NCBI GenBank assembly: GCA_945881835.1
Contig: CAMCVP010000007.1
Location: forward strand, 1-64,000
From: Chryseobacterium gleum
GTDB taxonomy: Bacteria; Bacteroidota; Bacteroidia; Flavobacteriales_D; Sanyastnellaceae
DNA length: 64,000 nucleotides
Direction: 5' to 3'
Within the stretch, counting starts at the first letter, position 1; each line of letters starts with the position of its first letter. The translations under genes and the position numbers were made by a program. Positions 45,529 through 54,166 of this stretch are shown piece by piece. A model generated the notes under the pieces. It searched no databases. It worked only from the letters and a program-made list of their open reading frames with translations, and was not told the origin of the DNA.

Positions 45529-47120
45529 TTCTTCACCTTTAATCTTTCTGGCTGATTGGCTATTTCCCACGCGGTTGAAAACACCAGTTGCGCAATACTG
45601 CACATCTTGTCGTAAAGAATCTTTTCAGGGTCGTCGCCTGGCTTGTGATAATCTTCATGAACCCCACTGAAATAGAAGATGACAGGAATATTGTTCTTCG
45701 CGAAATTGTAGTGGTCTGAACGGTAATAAAATTGATTCGGATCATCTTCCGCGTTGAAGGTGTAATCTAAAATCAAATTCGACGTTTGCTTATTCACCGA
45801 TTCTGAAAGGTTGTGTAAATCCATACTCAAACGATCACTTCCAATCAAATAAACATACTTCTCATTGTCTTTGTGCGCCTCGTCTACACGACCAATCATG
45901 TCAATATTCAAATCACAAACCGTGTTATTGAGCGGATAAACAGGATGTCTCGTGTAGTAATCACTTCCGAACAATCCTTTCTCTTCGCCGCTTACGTGAA
46001 GAATTAGAACACTTCGCTTCGGTCCGTTTCCATCTTTCTTCGCTTGCATAAAAGCTTCCCCAATTTCCATGGCAGAAACAGTTCCCGAACCATCATCGTC
46101 TGCCCCATTGTTAATCTCGCCGTTCACAATACCAATGTGATCATAATGGGCTGATACAACAACGATTTCATTCTTCAACGTAGCATCACTTCCTTCTATA
46201 AATGCCAATACATTTTCACTGGAAACCATTTCATCTGTGACATTCACATTCAACGAAGCTTCTGTGTACACGATATTTAATTTTACGCGTTGTTTCGAAT
46301 GAGGTATTTTTTTTCCCTTCTTACTAAACTTACCCATGTTGTTTGCGAGGTCTATACGAAACCACTCGTTCGCAGATTTTTCATTGGTGAAAATCAATGG
46401 AATTCCAGTTGCAACAGCAACGTCCATATCCTCTATCAATTCCATCTTTTCCGATTCTAACCAGAATTTTATGCGGGGTAAAAAAGTGGCGTAATCGCGA
46501 CGAATAACAACAATAGCCTTTGCACCATTTTGTTGGGCTAGAGCAACCTTCAAACCTGGATCATAAGACCAATCGCTTAACTGTTCGTTGTCTCCGGAAA
46601 TCAATGACTTTCCTTTCTTATTCTTTGGCTCACCATCCATAACAACCACCAAAGCATCTTTTACATCCAAGCTTTCATAGTCATTGTAACGTCCTTCTGT
46701 GATACCATAGCCAGCAAAAACAATTTTTGTAAATGTTTTTGTTCCTTCCAATCCTTCGGCGTCTAAAGAAAAAATATCTTTCGAACTTTCGTAGTTTTTT
46801 CCATTTACAGTAAGAATTGTTGAAGTTAACTTACGCTTACGTAAAGGAAAACTCTGCTGCTGAACACCAGTCATAGATCCTTTTTCTAATCCCAATGACT
46901 CGTAGTAATTCTCAATATAAGCCGCTGCTTTTTTCTGGCCTGGTTTACTGGTTTCTCTTCCTTCGTATTCATCAGCTGCAAGAATGAATAACTGTTCTTT
47001 CAGTTCTTTAACCGTAATGCTATTCATGTAAAAATCACGCTTGTCAGTAGCGTCTAAAGAACTCTGTGCATTGCCTACTACACTTACACAAACACAAAAT
47101 ATTCCTATCAGTTTTCTCAT
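45525..47120 (-). CDS. M28 family metallopeptidase, exported
   Basis: A zinc aminopeptidase-like protein of about 531 residues with signal peptide MRKLIGIFCVCVSVVGNAQ. A PA domain insert (about residues 120-270, with VVVMDGEPKNKKGKS and AKAIVVIRRDYATF) is followed by the M28 core. Metal ligands appear in VVSAHYDHIGIVNGEINNGADDDGSG, HVSGEEKGLFGSDYY and LNIDMIGRVDE, with YRSDHYNFAKNNIPVIFYFSG near the end. An upstream in-frame ATG at 47132 lies inside rpiB; the ATG at 47120 directly precedes the signal peptide. It would digest peptides outside the cytoplasm, and it follows rpiB after one base. Confidence 0.92.
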   Translation of the reverse strand: MRKLIGIFCVCVSVVGNAQSSLDATDKRDFYMNSITVKELKEQLFILAADEYEGRETSKPGQKKAAAYIENYYESLGLEKGSMTGVQQQSFPLRKRKLTSTILTVNGKNYESSKDIFSLDAEGLEGTKTFTKIVFAGYGITEGRYNDYESLDVKDALVVVMDGEPKNKKGKSLISGDNEQLSDWSYDPGLKVALAQQNGAKAIVVIRRDYATFLPRIKFWLESEKMELIEDMDVAVATGIPLIFTNEKSANEWFRIDLANNMGKFSKKGKKIPHSKQRVKLNIVYTEASLNVNVTDEMVSSENVLAFIEGSDATLKNEIVVVSAHYDHIGIVNGEINNGADDDGSGTVSAMEIGEAFMQAKKDGNGPKRSVLILHVSGEEKGLFGSDYYTRHPVYPLNNTVCDLNIDMIGRVDEAHKDNEKYVYLIGSDRLSMDLHNLSESVNKQTSNLILDYTFNAEDDPNQFYYRSDHYNFAKNNIPVIFYFSGVHEDYHKPGDDPEKILYDKMCSIAQLVFSTAWEIANQPERLKVKN

Positions 47121-47121
47121 C

Positions 47122-47550
47122 TTACAAATCAATTTTTTCTACACGTTTAGCATGTCTTCCTCCTTCAAATGGCGTATTAAAAAATGTACTTATCATAGCC
47201 TTCGCTACATCCAATGAAACAAATCTTGCCGGTATAGAAAGAACATTCGCATCGTTATGTTGCCTTGCCAATGTTGCAATTTCTTCAGTCCAGCATAAAG
47301 CTGCTCTTACACCAGCGTGTTTGTTGGCCGCAATACTTACTCCATTTGCAGAACCACAAAGCAATATTCCACGTGAATCATTATTTACATTTTTAGCCAC
47401 TGCATGCGCGTAGTCGGCATAATCACAACTGTCTGCTGATTCACATCCCTTATCTTCAATTTGAATAGCAGGAAATTCAGTATTCATCCATGTTTTTAAG
47501 GTTTCTTTCATTTCGAAACCTGCATGATCAGATCCTATATAGAGCTTCAT
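47122..47550 (-). CDS. rpiB: Ribose-5-phosphate isomerase B
   Basis: Interconverts ribose 5-phosphate and ribulose 5-phosphate in the pentose phosphate pathway. The 142-residue protein begins MKLYIGSDHAGFEMKETLK. It has the RpiB/LacAB pattern with YADYAHAVAKNV, the active-site loop GILLCGSANGVSIAANKHAGVRAALCW, and HNDANVLSIPARFVS. A TAAGTTTG box lies 16 bases before its ATG in the long intergenic region. The M28 peptidase gene follows after one base. Confidence 0.95.
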   Translation of the reverse strand: MKLYIGSDHAGFEMKETLKTWMNTEFPAIQIEDKGCESADSCDYADYAHAVAKNVNNDSRGILLCGSANGVSIAANKHAGVRAALCWTEEIATLARQHNDANVLSIPARFVSLDVAKAMISTFFNTPFEGGRHAKRVEKIDL

Positions 47551-47566
47551 ATTTATTAGATTTATG

Positions 47567-47574
47567 CAAACTTA
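47567..47574 (-). promoter_or_regulatory. -7 promoter box for rpiB
   Basis: TAAGTTTG on the minus strand fits TAnnTTTG and ends 16 bases before the rpiB ATG at 47550. Confidence 0.5.
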
Positions 47575-47656
47575 TTCTTTTTCCTTCTTTTTTGAATCAT
47601 GCTGTGAATGGAAACGTTAGTCTTTTAACAACTCATACTTTTTTGTGTGATTAACG

Positions 47657-47665
47657 TGTGGATAA
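47657..47665 (-). other. Perfect DnaA box
   Basis: The plus strand reads TGTGGATAA, the exact complement of the DnaA consensus TTATCCACA, inside the 530-base gene-free region. Nearby TGTGATTAA and TTATGCAAA each differ from relaxed consensus at one position. Confidence 0.45.
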
Positions 47666-48080
47666 TTGTTCAAAACATAATTTTTACTTTCAGTTAAATG
47701 GTGCGCTTATGCAAATACATGACTATTCAAAATTTAGTTCTTACAACTTTGACTTTGTTATGAACGAAATTCTTCAACATAGTAATGGCTTTTATACGTT
47801 ACTTAATATCAACACACATTCATTTCAACACTGTTGTTGATTCTTTAGAAAAACACTCAATTTCATAGATTTAACCAAGTTTAAATTGTTAAGAACATGT
47901 TACTTCAATGATAATAATGACAATTCCTAAGAATGACAGATAAACTTACTGACGGAATTAACAGCCCTATTACTATTACTATTTCCTTTTATAAAGAATA
48001 TAATTAAATAATAAATGTTGGTGAAAACAAAGTTAGTCCCAAATACGTTTTGAAATGGAAATCATAACGAACTTTGAAAA

Positions 48081-49580
48081 ATGAAATCGATCGGAATATT
48101 AATCACTTTTCTCTTGGCCGGACAACTAACCGTTTGGTCGCAGAAAGAGTTCAAGGTATTCTTTTACAGCAATGGCCAGAAGAGCAGTGAAGGTTTCTTG
48201 GAACAAGGTAAGCCGAACGGTTATTGGAAGAATTATTACGAGACGGGTATTCTGAAATCAGAGGGTAATCGCAAAGATTTTCAACTGGATTCCACGTGGA
48301 AGTTTTTTCGAGTTGATGGTTCATTGCAGCAGTCTATCGAGTACAAAGAGAATTTGAAATTCGGATTGGAATGCTTTTACGATTCATTGGGAAGGAAGGA
48401 AAGATCTATCTCTTACAGGTCAGATGTTAAGGAAGGTCCAGCCTCAGAATTCTTTCCGTCGGGCGGAATAAAGACTTCTTTCAATTACACAAATAATCTG
48501 ATTGAAGGAAAGTATTACGAGTATGCTGAAGACGGAAGAGTGATCACTCGCCGCACGTACAAGAATGGTCTTATTTATTCTGAAGAGAAGATCAATCGTT
48601 ACAACAAGAATGGACAGCGCGTTGGTCTTTGGGTAGATTTACGAGAAAATGGAAAATTAAAGGAAGAAGGAAATTACCTCAATGGTTTGAAGGAAGGAAC
48701 GTTCAAGTTATATAATAAACAAGGAGATTTTTGGAAGTTTGAATTCTATGAATTAGGTATTCTCAAAGAGAATAGTGAGGAAACAGAATTTGTAAAAATT
48801 GAAAAATTTTACGACGAAAAAGGAAGAGTAATTGAACGAGGAGGAACTAAGAATGGTTTGAAGCATGGAACCTTTCAAACGTTGGATTCCACGGGAAACA
48901 TAATTTTTTCACGGTTGTATTTGAACGACATCAAACAAGCGGAAGGAAAGTTCGATACGCTGAATAGAGAAATTGGAGAATGGAAATATTTCTTTCCAAG
49001 TGGTTCATTGAGGTCAAGTGGTTCGTATTCGAATGGAAAAAAAACGGGTGATTGGAAGTATTTCTTTGAGAACGGAAAGTTGGAACAATCTGGTAAATAC
49101 GATAACAATCTTATATCTGGAAAGTGGTTGTGGTATTATTCAAATGGAACATTACTAAGAGAAGAGTATTACCGAAAAGGTAAATTAGACGGACACTATA
49201 TTGAAAACGATAGCCTAGGAAAAGTAGTTTTAGAAGGAGATTACGCCGATGGTTTGAAACAAGGAAAGTGGTTTCGTTTCATAAATGATCACAAGGAAGA
49301 AGGAGAGTATGTAGATGACGAGCGTAACGGAATTTGGATTTTCACTCATTCTAACGGAAACGAAATGTTCGAGGGAAAGTTTGAATTAGGCGTTGCTGTG
49401 GGTAAGCACGAGTTCTTTTATTCAAATGGAAAACCTGAAATGAAAGGTACATACGGAGCAGGAGAATTGGACGGTGACTGGATGTATTTCGACGAAGATG
49501 GAAACTACATCAACACCGTAACTTACCAGGGAGGTAAACTTTACAAAGTAGATGGAATTAAACTAAAGGAAAAAAAATAG
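48081..49580 (+). CDS. Exported YwqK/MORN-type repeat protein
   Basis: A 499-residue protein with a signal peptide (MKSIGILITFLLAGQLTVWSQ). Nearly the whole length is made of about 20-residue beta-hairpin repeats. Typical units are GKKTGDWKYFFENGKLEQSG, ISGKWLWYYSNGTLLREE and DERNGIWIFTHSNGNEMFEG. These match the YwqK-family antitoxin/MORN-variant repeat common in Bacteroidota. No toxin gene is adjacent and the protein looks exported, so an antitoxin role should not be assumed. A structural or binding role at the cell envelope is more likely. It follows the 530-base non-coding region and converges on mnmG. Confidence 0.8.
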   Translation: MKSIGILITFLLAGQLTVWSQKEFKVFFYSNGQKSSEGFLEQGKPNGYWKNYYETGILKSEGNRKDFQLDSTWKFFRVDGSLQQSIEYKENLKFGLECFYDSLGRKERSISYRSDVKEGPASEFFPSGGIKTSFNYTNNLIEGKYYEYAEDGRVITRRTYKNGLIYSEEKINRYNKNGQRVGLWVDLRENGKLKEEGNYLNGLKEGTFKLYNKQGDFWKFEFYELGILKENSEETEFVKIEKFYDEKGRVIERGGTKNGLKHGTFQTLDSTGNIIFSRLYLNDIKQAEGKFDTLNREIGEWKYFFPSGSLRSSGSYSNGKKTGDWKYFFENGKLEQSGKYDNNLISGKWLWYYSNGTLLREEYYRKGKLDGHYIENDSLGKVVLEGDYADGLKQGKWFRFINDHKEEGEYVDDERNGIWIFTHSNGNEMFEGKFELGVAVGKHEFFYSNGKPEMKGTYGAGELDGDWMYFDEDGNYINTVTYQGGKLYKVDGIKLKEKK

Positions 49581-49582
49581 GT

Positions 49583-49598
49583 TGTTTCACATGAAATT
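49583..49598. other. Degenerate parS-like sequence at the mnmG stop
   Basis: TGTTTCACATGAAATT matches 13 of 16 bases of the parS consensus TGTTTCACGTGAAACA and overlaps the mnmG stop codon. It may be a weak ParB site or chance. Confidence 0.3.
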
Positions 49599-51468
49599 AC
49601 CTTCCGAGATGAATCAATAAGATTGAAACGTCTGAAGGATTTACCCCACTTATTCTACTGGCTTGTCCGACCGTAGCTGGTCTAATCTTCGAAAGCTTTT
49701 GTCTTGCCTCAATACTCATTGAAGTTAGTTTGTGATAATCGAATTCAGGTGATAGTTGTATGTGATCTAACCGCGTGAGTTTATCAGCCATATCCCTCTC
49801 TCGCTGCAAATAACCTGCGTATTTTACACTAATTTCCACTGCGGCGAGAACTTCACCCTTGTTCTCTGCTAACGTTGAAATTTGGGCTTGTAAATCAGTA
49901 TTTACAGAAATAATATCATCTAGAGCTATTTGTGGTCGTGTAAGCAAGGTAATGAGTTTCAGTTTTTGATCAATAGGGCTGCTACCTTTCGCAAGAAGAA
50001 GTTCGTTCATTTCTTCAGGAGAGGTAGAGTTTTTTTCAATGCACTTCATGACAGATTTTATATCTGCTCGTTTCTTTTCGAGTAATTCCATGCGTTCGTC
50101 AGAGGCAAGACCGATGGCGTGGGAAAGCGGTGTTAATCTTTCATCTGCATTGTCTTGGCGCAGAAGTGTTCTGTATTCAGCGCGGCTGGTGAACATCCGA
50201 TAGGGTTCGTCCGTGCTTTTGGTTATTAGGTCATCAATGAGCACGCCTATATATGCTTCATCTCTCCGCAATACGAACGGGTCTTTTTCTTGAACGAATA
50301 GACCCGCGTTTATTCCGGCAACAATTCCTTGTCCTGCCGCTTCTTCGTATCCCGTTGTTCCATTGATTTGCCCAGCGAAGAACAACCCAGCAACATCCTT
50401 ACTTTCCAAAGTTGGTTTGAGTTGATCAGGTGGAAAATAATCGTATTCGATGGCATATCCTGGACGGAACATTTTTGCATTTTCAAATCCAGGAATAAGG
50501 TTTAATGCTTTTTGTTGAACTTCTTCTGGAAGGCTTGTAGAGAAACCGTTGAGATAGATTTCTACCGTCTTCCAACCTTCTGGTTCAACGAAAAGTTGAT
50601 GAGAATCTTTGTCGGCGAAGCGTGTGATTTTATCTTCGATAGACGGACAGTAGCGTGGCCCTGTTCCTGTAATTCTACCTGTGAACATTGGACTCTGTTC
50701 GAATCCGGTTGCTAACACTTCATGCACCGCGCTGTTGGTGTTGGTTATCCAACAGCAAAGTTGTTTGGTTATTTTCGGTTGATGAATAAACGAGAATCTT
50801 TGCGGATTTACATCACCGTCTTGCACCTCCATTTTAGAATAATCCAGTGATCTTCCGTCAATACGCGGAGGTGTTCCTGTCTTCATTCTACCGGCGCGAA
50901 ACCCTAATGATACGAGCTGTTCTGTAATTCCGTGGGAAGCCTTCTCGCCTATTCGCCCACCCCCGAATTGCTTTTCACCAATGTGAATGACTCCGTTTAG
51001 AAAAGTTCCACTGGTAATCACTACTGCATCACATGAGAATGTCATACCTAGTGCGGTTTTCACACCTTTCACGCGGTCGTTTTCTACGATAATCTCATTC
51101 ACTGAATCTTGCCAAAAATCTACACCAGGAGTTTGCTCCAAGGCATTGCGCCATTCTTCAGCGAAAAGCATACGGTCGTTCTGCGTACGTGGGCTCCACA
51201 TGGCTGGACCCTTACTTAAATTAAGCATTCGGTACTGGATTGCAGATAGGTCTGAGACTATCCCACTGTAACCACCTAGAGCATCTATCTCTCTGATTAT
51301 TTGACCTTTAGCTACTCCACCCATGGCAGGATTACAGGACATTTGTCCTATTTTATTCATATCCATTGTGATGAGTAAAACGCTATTTTTGAGGTTGGCA
51401 GCAGCAGCGGCAGCCTCGTTGCCAGCATGTCCAGCACCAACAACCACGACGTTGTAATGTTTTTTCAT
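49597..51468 (-). CDS. mnmG: tRNA uridine-5-carboxymethylaminomethyl modification enzyme MnmG (GidA)
   Basis: FAD-dependent partner of MnmE that modifies wobble uridine of several tRNAs. The 623-residue protein opens with [22 protein letters not shown], the FAD-binding motif. It contains the GidA signatures [26 protein letters not shown] and [22 protein letters not shown], and ends in the helical C-terminus with [15 protein letters not shown]. The ATG lies about 10 bases from a ParB-binding parS palindrome, a common association of gidA with origin-proximal segregation sites. ybeY lies upstream on the same strand. Confidence 0.97.
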   Translation of the reverse strand: MKKHYNVVVVGAGHAGNEAAAAAANLKNSVLLITMDMNKIGQMSCNPAMGGVAKGQIIREIDALGGYSGIVSDLSAIQYRMLNLSKGPAMWSPRTQNDRMLFAEEWRNALEQTPGVDFWQDSVNEIIVENDRVKGVKTALGMTFSCDAVVITSGTFLNGVIHIGEKQFGGGRIGEKASHGITEQLVSLGFRAGRMKTGTPPRIDGRSLDYSKMEVQDGDVNPQRFSFIHQPKITKQLCCWITNTNSAVHEVLATGFEQSPMFTGRITGTGPRYCPSIEDKITRFADKDSHQLFVEPEGWKTVEIYLNGFSTSLPEEVQQKALNLIPGFENAKMFRPGYAIEYDYFPPDQLKPTLESKDVAGLFFAGQINGTTGYEEAAGQGIVAGINAGLFVQEKDPFVLRRDEAYIGVLIDDLITKSTDEPYRMFTSRAEYRTLLRQDNADERLTPLSHAIGLASDERMELLEKKRADIKSVMKCIEKNSTSPEEMNELLLAKGSSPIDQKLKLITLLTRPQIALDDIISVNTDLQAQISTLAENKGEVLAAVEISVKYAGYLQRERDMADKLTRLDHIQLSPEFDYHKLTSMSIEARQKLSKIRPATVGQASRISGVNPSDVSILLIHLGR

Positions 51469-51477
51469 TTTATCAAA

Positions 51478-51493
51478 TGTTTCACGTGAAACG
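51478..51493. other. parS site (ParB-binding palindrome)
   Basis: TGTTTCACGTGAAACG matches the bacterial parS consensus TGTTTCACGTGAAACA at 15 of 16 positions, with the 14-base core GTTTCACGTGAAAC perfect. It lies between ybeY and mnmG, about 10 bases before the mnmG start. ParB spreads from such sites to organise and segregate the origin region. A 14-base exact match is very unlikely by chance in 64 kb. Confidence 0.85.
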
Positions 51494-51521
51494 TATTTTA
51501 TGACCTATTTGGCTTATTGAA

Positions 51522-51962
51522 TTATTGAGCGAATTTAGTTAAAAAGAGTGACATGCACAAGTCTTCATTTTCAGTCATTTCCTTTTTATTTTTTGGACTT
51601 TTATCTTGAAAACCAATGAGATGAAGAACACCGTGTGCAAGAACACGAAGAAGTTCTGCATTGTATTCTACATTGTGAGAAGTAGCGTTTTCTGCCACGC
51701 GTTCCACACTTATGAAGATATCACCAGACACAATTTCACCTTCGCAATAATCGAACGTGATGATATCGGTGTAATAATCGTGCTGGAGGAAATTCTGATT
51801 TACCTCCAATATTTTTTCATCGGAACAAAAGACGAAAGCTAATTCACCGACTTTTTTGCCGTGAGTCGAAACGAATTCTTTAATCCAGGCCTTTAAAAGA
51901 CGTTTTGAAGGTGTTTTACTGTTCACACCTTCGCTGTGGAATGAAATGTTATTCATGGCCAC
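51522..51962 (-). CDS. ybeY: Endoribonuclease/rRNA maturation factor YbeY
   Basis: Metal-dependent RNase involved in 16S rRNA maturation and ribosome quality control. The 146-residue protein shows NQNFLQHDYYTDIITFDY and VSGDIFISVERVAENA, then the metal motif AHGVLHLIGFQDKS. In the canonical HGxLHLxGxDH motif three histidines bind the metal. Here His110 and His114 are present but the third position, residue 120, is Asp. I recall similar sequences in other Bacteroidota. It lies upstream of mnmG with the parS site in between. Confidence 0.92.
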   Translation of the reverse strand: MAMNNISFHSEGVNSKTPSKRLLKAWIKEFVSTHGKKVGELAFVFCSDEKILEVNQNFLQHDYYTDIITFDYCEGEIVSGDIFISVERVAENATSHNVEYNAELLRVLAHGVLHLIGFQDKSPKNKKEMTENEDLCMSLFLTKFAQ

Positions 51963-52096
51963 GAAAATGCCCTTGTTTTTTGATCACAATACAGTGTTAC
52001 ACCAAACTTGACGAACAAACGGTGGTTAACAATTCAAAAACTTAGAATTATTCAAGATTGAATTGTGCTGCAATTTTGAAAGACATTAAACGAACT

Positions 52097-53092
52097 ATGA
52101 GAAAGATTCAAGTGATTTTATCCCTAGCGCTAATTGTGGCCATAGGATTTGTGGGCTGCGTGCCTCAAAGAAAATTTGCTGAAATGAAAACAGCGAAAGA
52201 GGAGTCTGACGTTGAAAACAAAGAACTGCAAAAGCAGATTGACAACGTTAGCGCAACAACGAAAGAACAAGGGGCTACAATTGAAACGTTGAAGAAGTCA
52301 ATTAACAAGCTCAATGAAGACACGACTTTGTACGGGAAAGAATACCGTAGACTTCGTGTGATGTACGACAAAGTAAACGAGTTGAATAACGAGCTATTGG
52401 CGAAAAACGAAAAGTTGTATAGCAACTCTCTAGAAGAAAATAAAAAATTACTTCGTGATTTGGAGCGCGCAAAGGAAGCGCTTCAGGTGAAAGAAGATTC
52501 GCTTTACAAACTTGAGAAATCAGTTAAAGAAAAACAATTGGCGTTATCCAAGGCGCAGAAAGATTTGTTTGAAAGAGAAGTAAAGATTAAAGAGCTTGAT
52601 TCATTATTGCAAGCGCAACGCAGTGCAAGTGAATTGTTGAGAGCAAAGCTAGAAGCCGCCTTAATGAATTACAAAAACAAAGGAATTACCGTGCGTGAAG
52701 AAAACGGAAAGGTATACGTAAGCATGGAGGCGCAGCTTTTATTTCCTTCGGGAAAAACAGAGATCAATCCAGACGGAAAGTCTGCAATCATTCAACTTGC
52801 AAAAATTATTCAAGATGAAAATGATTTGAATATTATTGTTGAAGGACATACAGATAGCGACAAGATTAGTTCGGGCGGAGCAATTCCCCGAGACAACTGG
52901 GAATTAAGTGTATTGCGTTCTACCGAGGTAATAAAATTAATTACTCAAAACAGTAGCATTGATCCTTCGCAATTGGCTGCTTCCGGAAGAAGCGAATATC
53001 ATCCGTTGGATATTAATGACAAAGCGAGAAATAGAAGAATTGAAATCATTCTTGAACCAAATTTGAAAGAGCTTTACAAGATAATTAAGTAA
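52097..53092 (+). CDS. OmpA family outer-membrane lipoprotein with coiled coil
   Basis: A 331-residue lipoprotein. From the ATG at 52097 the signal peptide ends in the lipobox VGCVPQ. A long coiled coil follows (about residues 25-190, repeatedly KLEKS, EKQLALSKAQKD and similar). A C-terminal OmpA peptidoglycan-binding domain follows (LLFPSGKTEINPDGKSAII, IIVEGHTDSDKI, NWELSVLRSTEVIKLI, SEYHPLDINDKARNRRIEIIL). It would tether the outer membrane to the cell wall. The open frame reaches back to 52058 on a TTG codon, but the lipoprotein signal begins at 52097. A strong terminator follows at 53113. Confidence 0.92.
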   Translation: MRKIQVILSLALIVAIGFVGCVPQRKFAEMKTAKEESDVENKELQKQIDNVSATTKEQGATIETLKKSINKLNEDTTLYGKEYRRLRVMYDKVNELNNELLAKNEKLYSNSLEENKKLLRDLERAKEALQVKEDSLYKLEKSVKEKQLALSKAQKDLFEREVKIKELDSLLQAQRSASELLRAKLEAALMNYKNKGITVREENGKVYVSMEAQLLFPSGKTEINPDGKSAIIQLAKIIQDENDLNIIVEGHTDSDKISSGGAIPRDNWELSVLRSTEVIKLITQNSSIDPSQLAASGRSEYHPLDINDKARNRRIEIILEPNLKELYKIIK

Positions 53093-53112
53093 GGAATTTA
53101 AGTGAAGAAATG

Positions 53113-53137
53113 AAGGGGCGTAAGCCCCTTTTTTGTT
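53113..53137 (+). terminator. Rho-independent terminator after the OmpA-family gene
   Basis: AAGGGGC and GCCCCTT form a 7-base stem around a GTAA loop, followed by further T bases (TTTTG), 20 bases after the stop codon. Confidence 0.85.
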
Positions 53138-53267
53138 TATAAAGCTAGAGTAATTGATTATGCATAAGTCATGGGCTTATTAACGGAATGTTGTTGAAAT
53201 GTTAATTGGAAGTGAGATGCATCAGGTCTTCTTACTCATAAGTTTGACAAAATCAAACTTTTTTATT

Positions 53268-54119
53268 ATGAAAAAAATCTTTTTGTTTTGCGCTTCTGTA
53301 GCGCTAGTTGGCACAATGAATGCTCAGTTAACAAATAAAAAAGGTGCTCAAATTCTCCCTGAATCAGGAGACTGGGCTATTTCTGTGAAAGCAGATCCTT
53401 TTATTTCATTTGCAACAAACCTGGTAACAGGTTTTGCTGGTGTTTCAGATCCTGGGTCTGTGACATTTGGACAGTATCAAGAGGATCAAACTTTAGTGTT
53501 TAAGAAGTTTACTTCAAACACAACAGCAGATCGCTTCATTGTAAATTTTGGACATACAAGTAACACAAGTGTTAGTTCTGTTGCGGAGTTAGATGCAGCC
53601 GGAGATTCTATTGCCAATCAGTTTGTTGACAATAAGTCTCGTGTTAGATCTACTCAAATTGGATTAGGATATGGTAAAGAATTCAGAAAGGGCGCAGGCA
53701 GATTGCAAGGCTACTATGGCGCAGACGCAATGTTATTTCTTAAGGGTGGTTCAACAACCAACACTTACGGAAATGAAATTGTACGTACAGAAGAGGCAAG
53801 TCGTTTGTTAAAGTCAAAAGACGGTCTTACTTTGGGTTTAGGTGCACGTGGATTTCTTGGGGCAGAGTATTTCTTCGCTCCGAAAATGTCTGTAGGTGCA
53901 GAGTTTGGATATGGTCTGAGCATATACGGGCAAGGCAATGGTAAGTCGAACACCGAAACATGGACGGCTGTTGACGGCGCCGAAGAAACCGAAACGAATG
54001 GCACATCAAGTAGCTACGGATTTTCAATGGGATTCGATCAGGAAATTGATTCAAACACACCGTTCTCTCACGTTGCTGGTGCAGGAATGGCAAGTCTGAA
54101 GTTGAATTTATTTTTCTAA
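53268..54119 (+). CDS. Putative outer-membrane beta-barrel protein
   Basis: A 283-residue exported protein of unknown function. From the ATG at 53268 the signal peptide is MKKIFLFCASVALVGTMNAQ. It is followed by GDWAISVKADPFISFATNLVTGF and strand-like alternating segments (GLGARGFLGAEYFFAPKMSVGAEFGYGLSIYG), ending MASLKLNLFF with a terminal phenylalanine. This pattern fits an eight-stranded or larger outer-membrane barrel. The frame extends to 53199, but that stretch contains no family-like sequence. Its terminator and 3' flank closely resemble those of the lipoprotein gene at 61405-63243. Confidence 0.7.
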   Translation: MKKIFLFCASVALVGTMNAQLTNKKGAQILPESGDWAISVKADPFISFATNLVTGFAGVSDPGSVTFGQYQEDQTLVFKKFTSNTTADRFIVNFGHTSNTSVSSVAELDAAGDSIANQFVDNKSRVRSTQIGLGYGKEFRKGAGRLQGYYGADAMLFLKGGSTTNTYGNEIVRTEEASRLLKSKDGLTLGLGARGFLGAEYFFAPKMSVGAEFGYGLSIYGQGNGKSNTETWTAVDGAEETETNGTSSSYGFSMGFDQEIDSNTPFSHVAGAGMASLKLNLFF

Positions 54120-54138
54120 TTGAAGTTTAAGAATTATG

Positions 54139-54166
54139 AAAAGGGTCTCGTAAGGGACCCTTTTTT
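54139..54166 (+). terminator. Rho-independent terminator after the beta-barrel gene
   Basis: AAAAGGGTC and GACCCTTTT form a 9-base stem with an 8-base loop, running into six T bases, 20 bases after the stop. It is nearly identical to the terminator at 63264-63291. Confidence 0.85.

Larger units (their letters stand above)
47551..48080. other. 530-base intergenic region, candidate replication-origin area
   Basis: This AT-rich, gene-free stretch lies between divergent rpiB and the YwqK-repeat gene. It holds a -7 box for rpiB (CAAACTTA on the plus strand, 47567-47574) and a perfect DnaA box TGTGGATAA (47657-47665). A triplet-repetitive patch CCTATTACTATTACTATTTCC lies near 47971-47991. The short open frame at 47658-47840 has no coding character. 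A tRNA, a riboswitch or a protein is not seen. The origin idea rests on the DnaA box plus the parS site 3.8 kb away and is unproven. Confidence 0.3.

Noticed and set aside
47658-47840. 60-residue open frame in the long intergenic region
   Set aside because: No signal, repeat or family pattern, poor codon character, and it overlaps the DnaA-box region; treated as chance.
48081-49580. Toxin-antitoxin locus based on YwqK-type repeats
   Set aside because: No toxin-like gene is adjacent and the repeat protein has a signal peptide.
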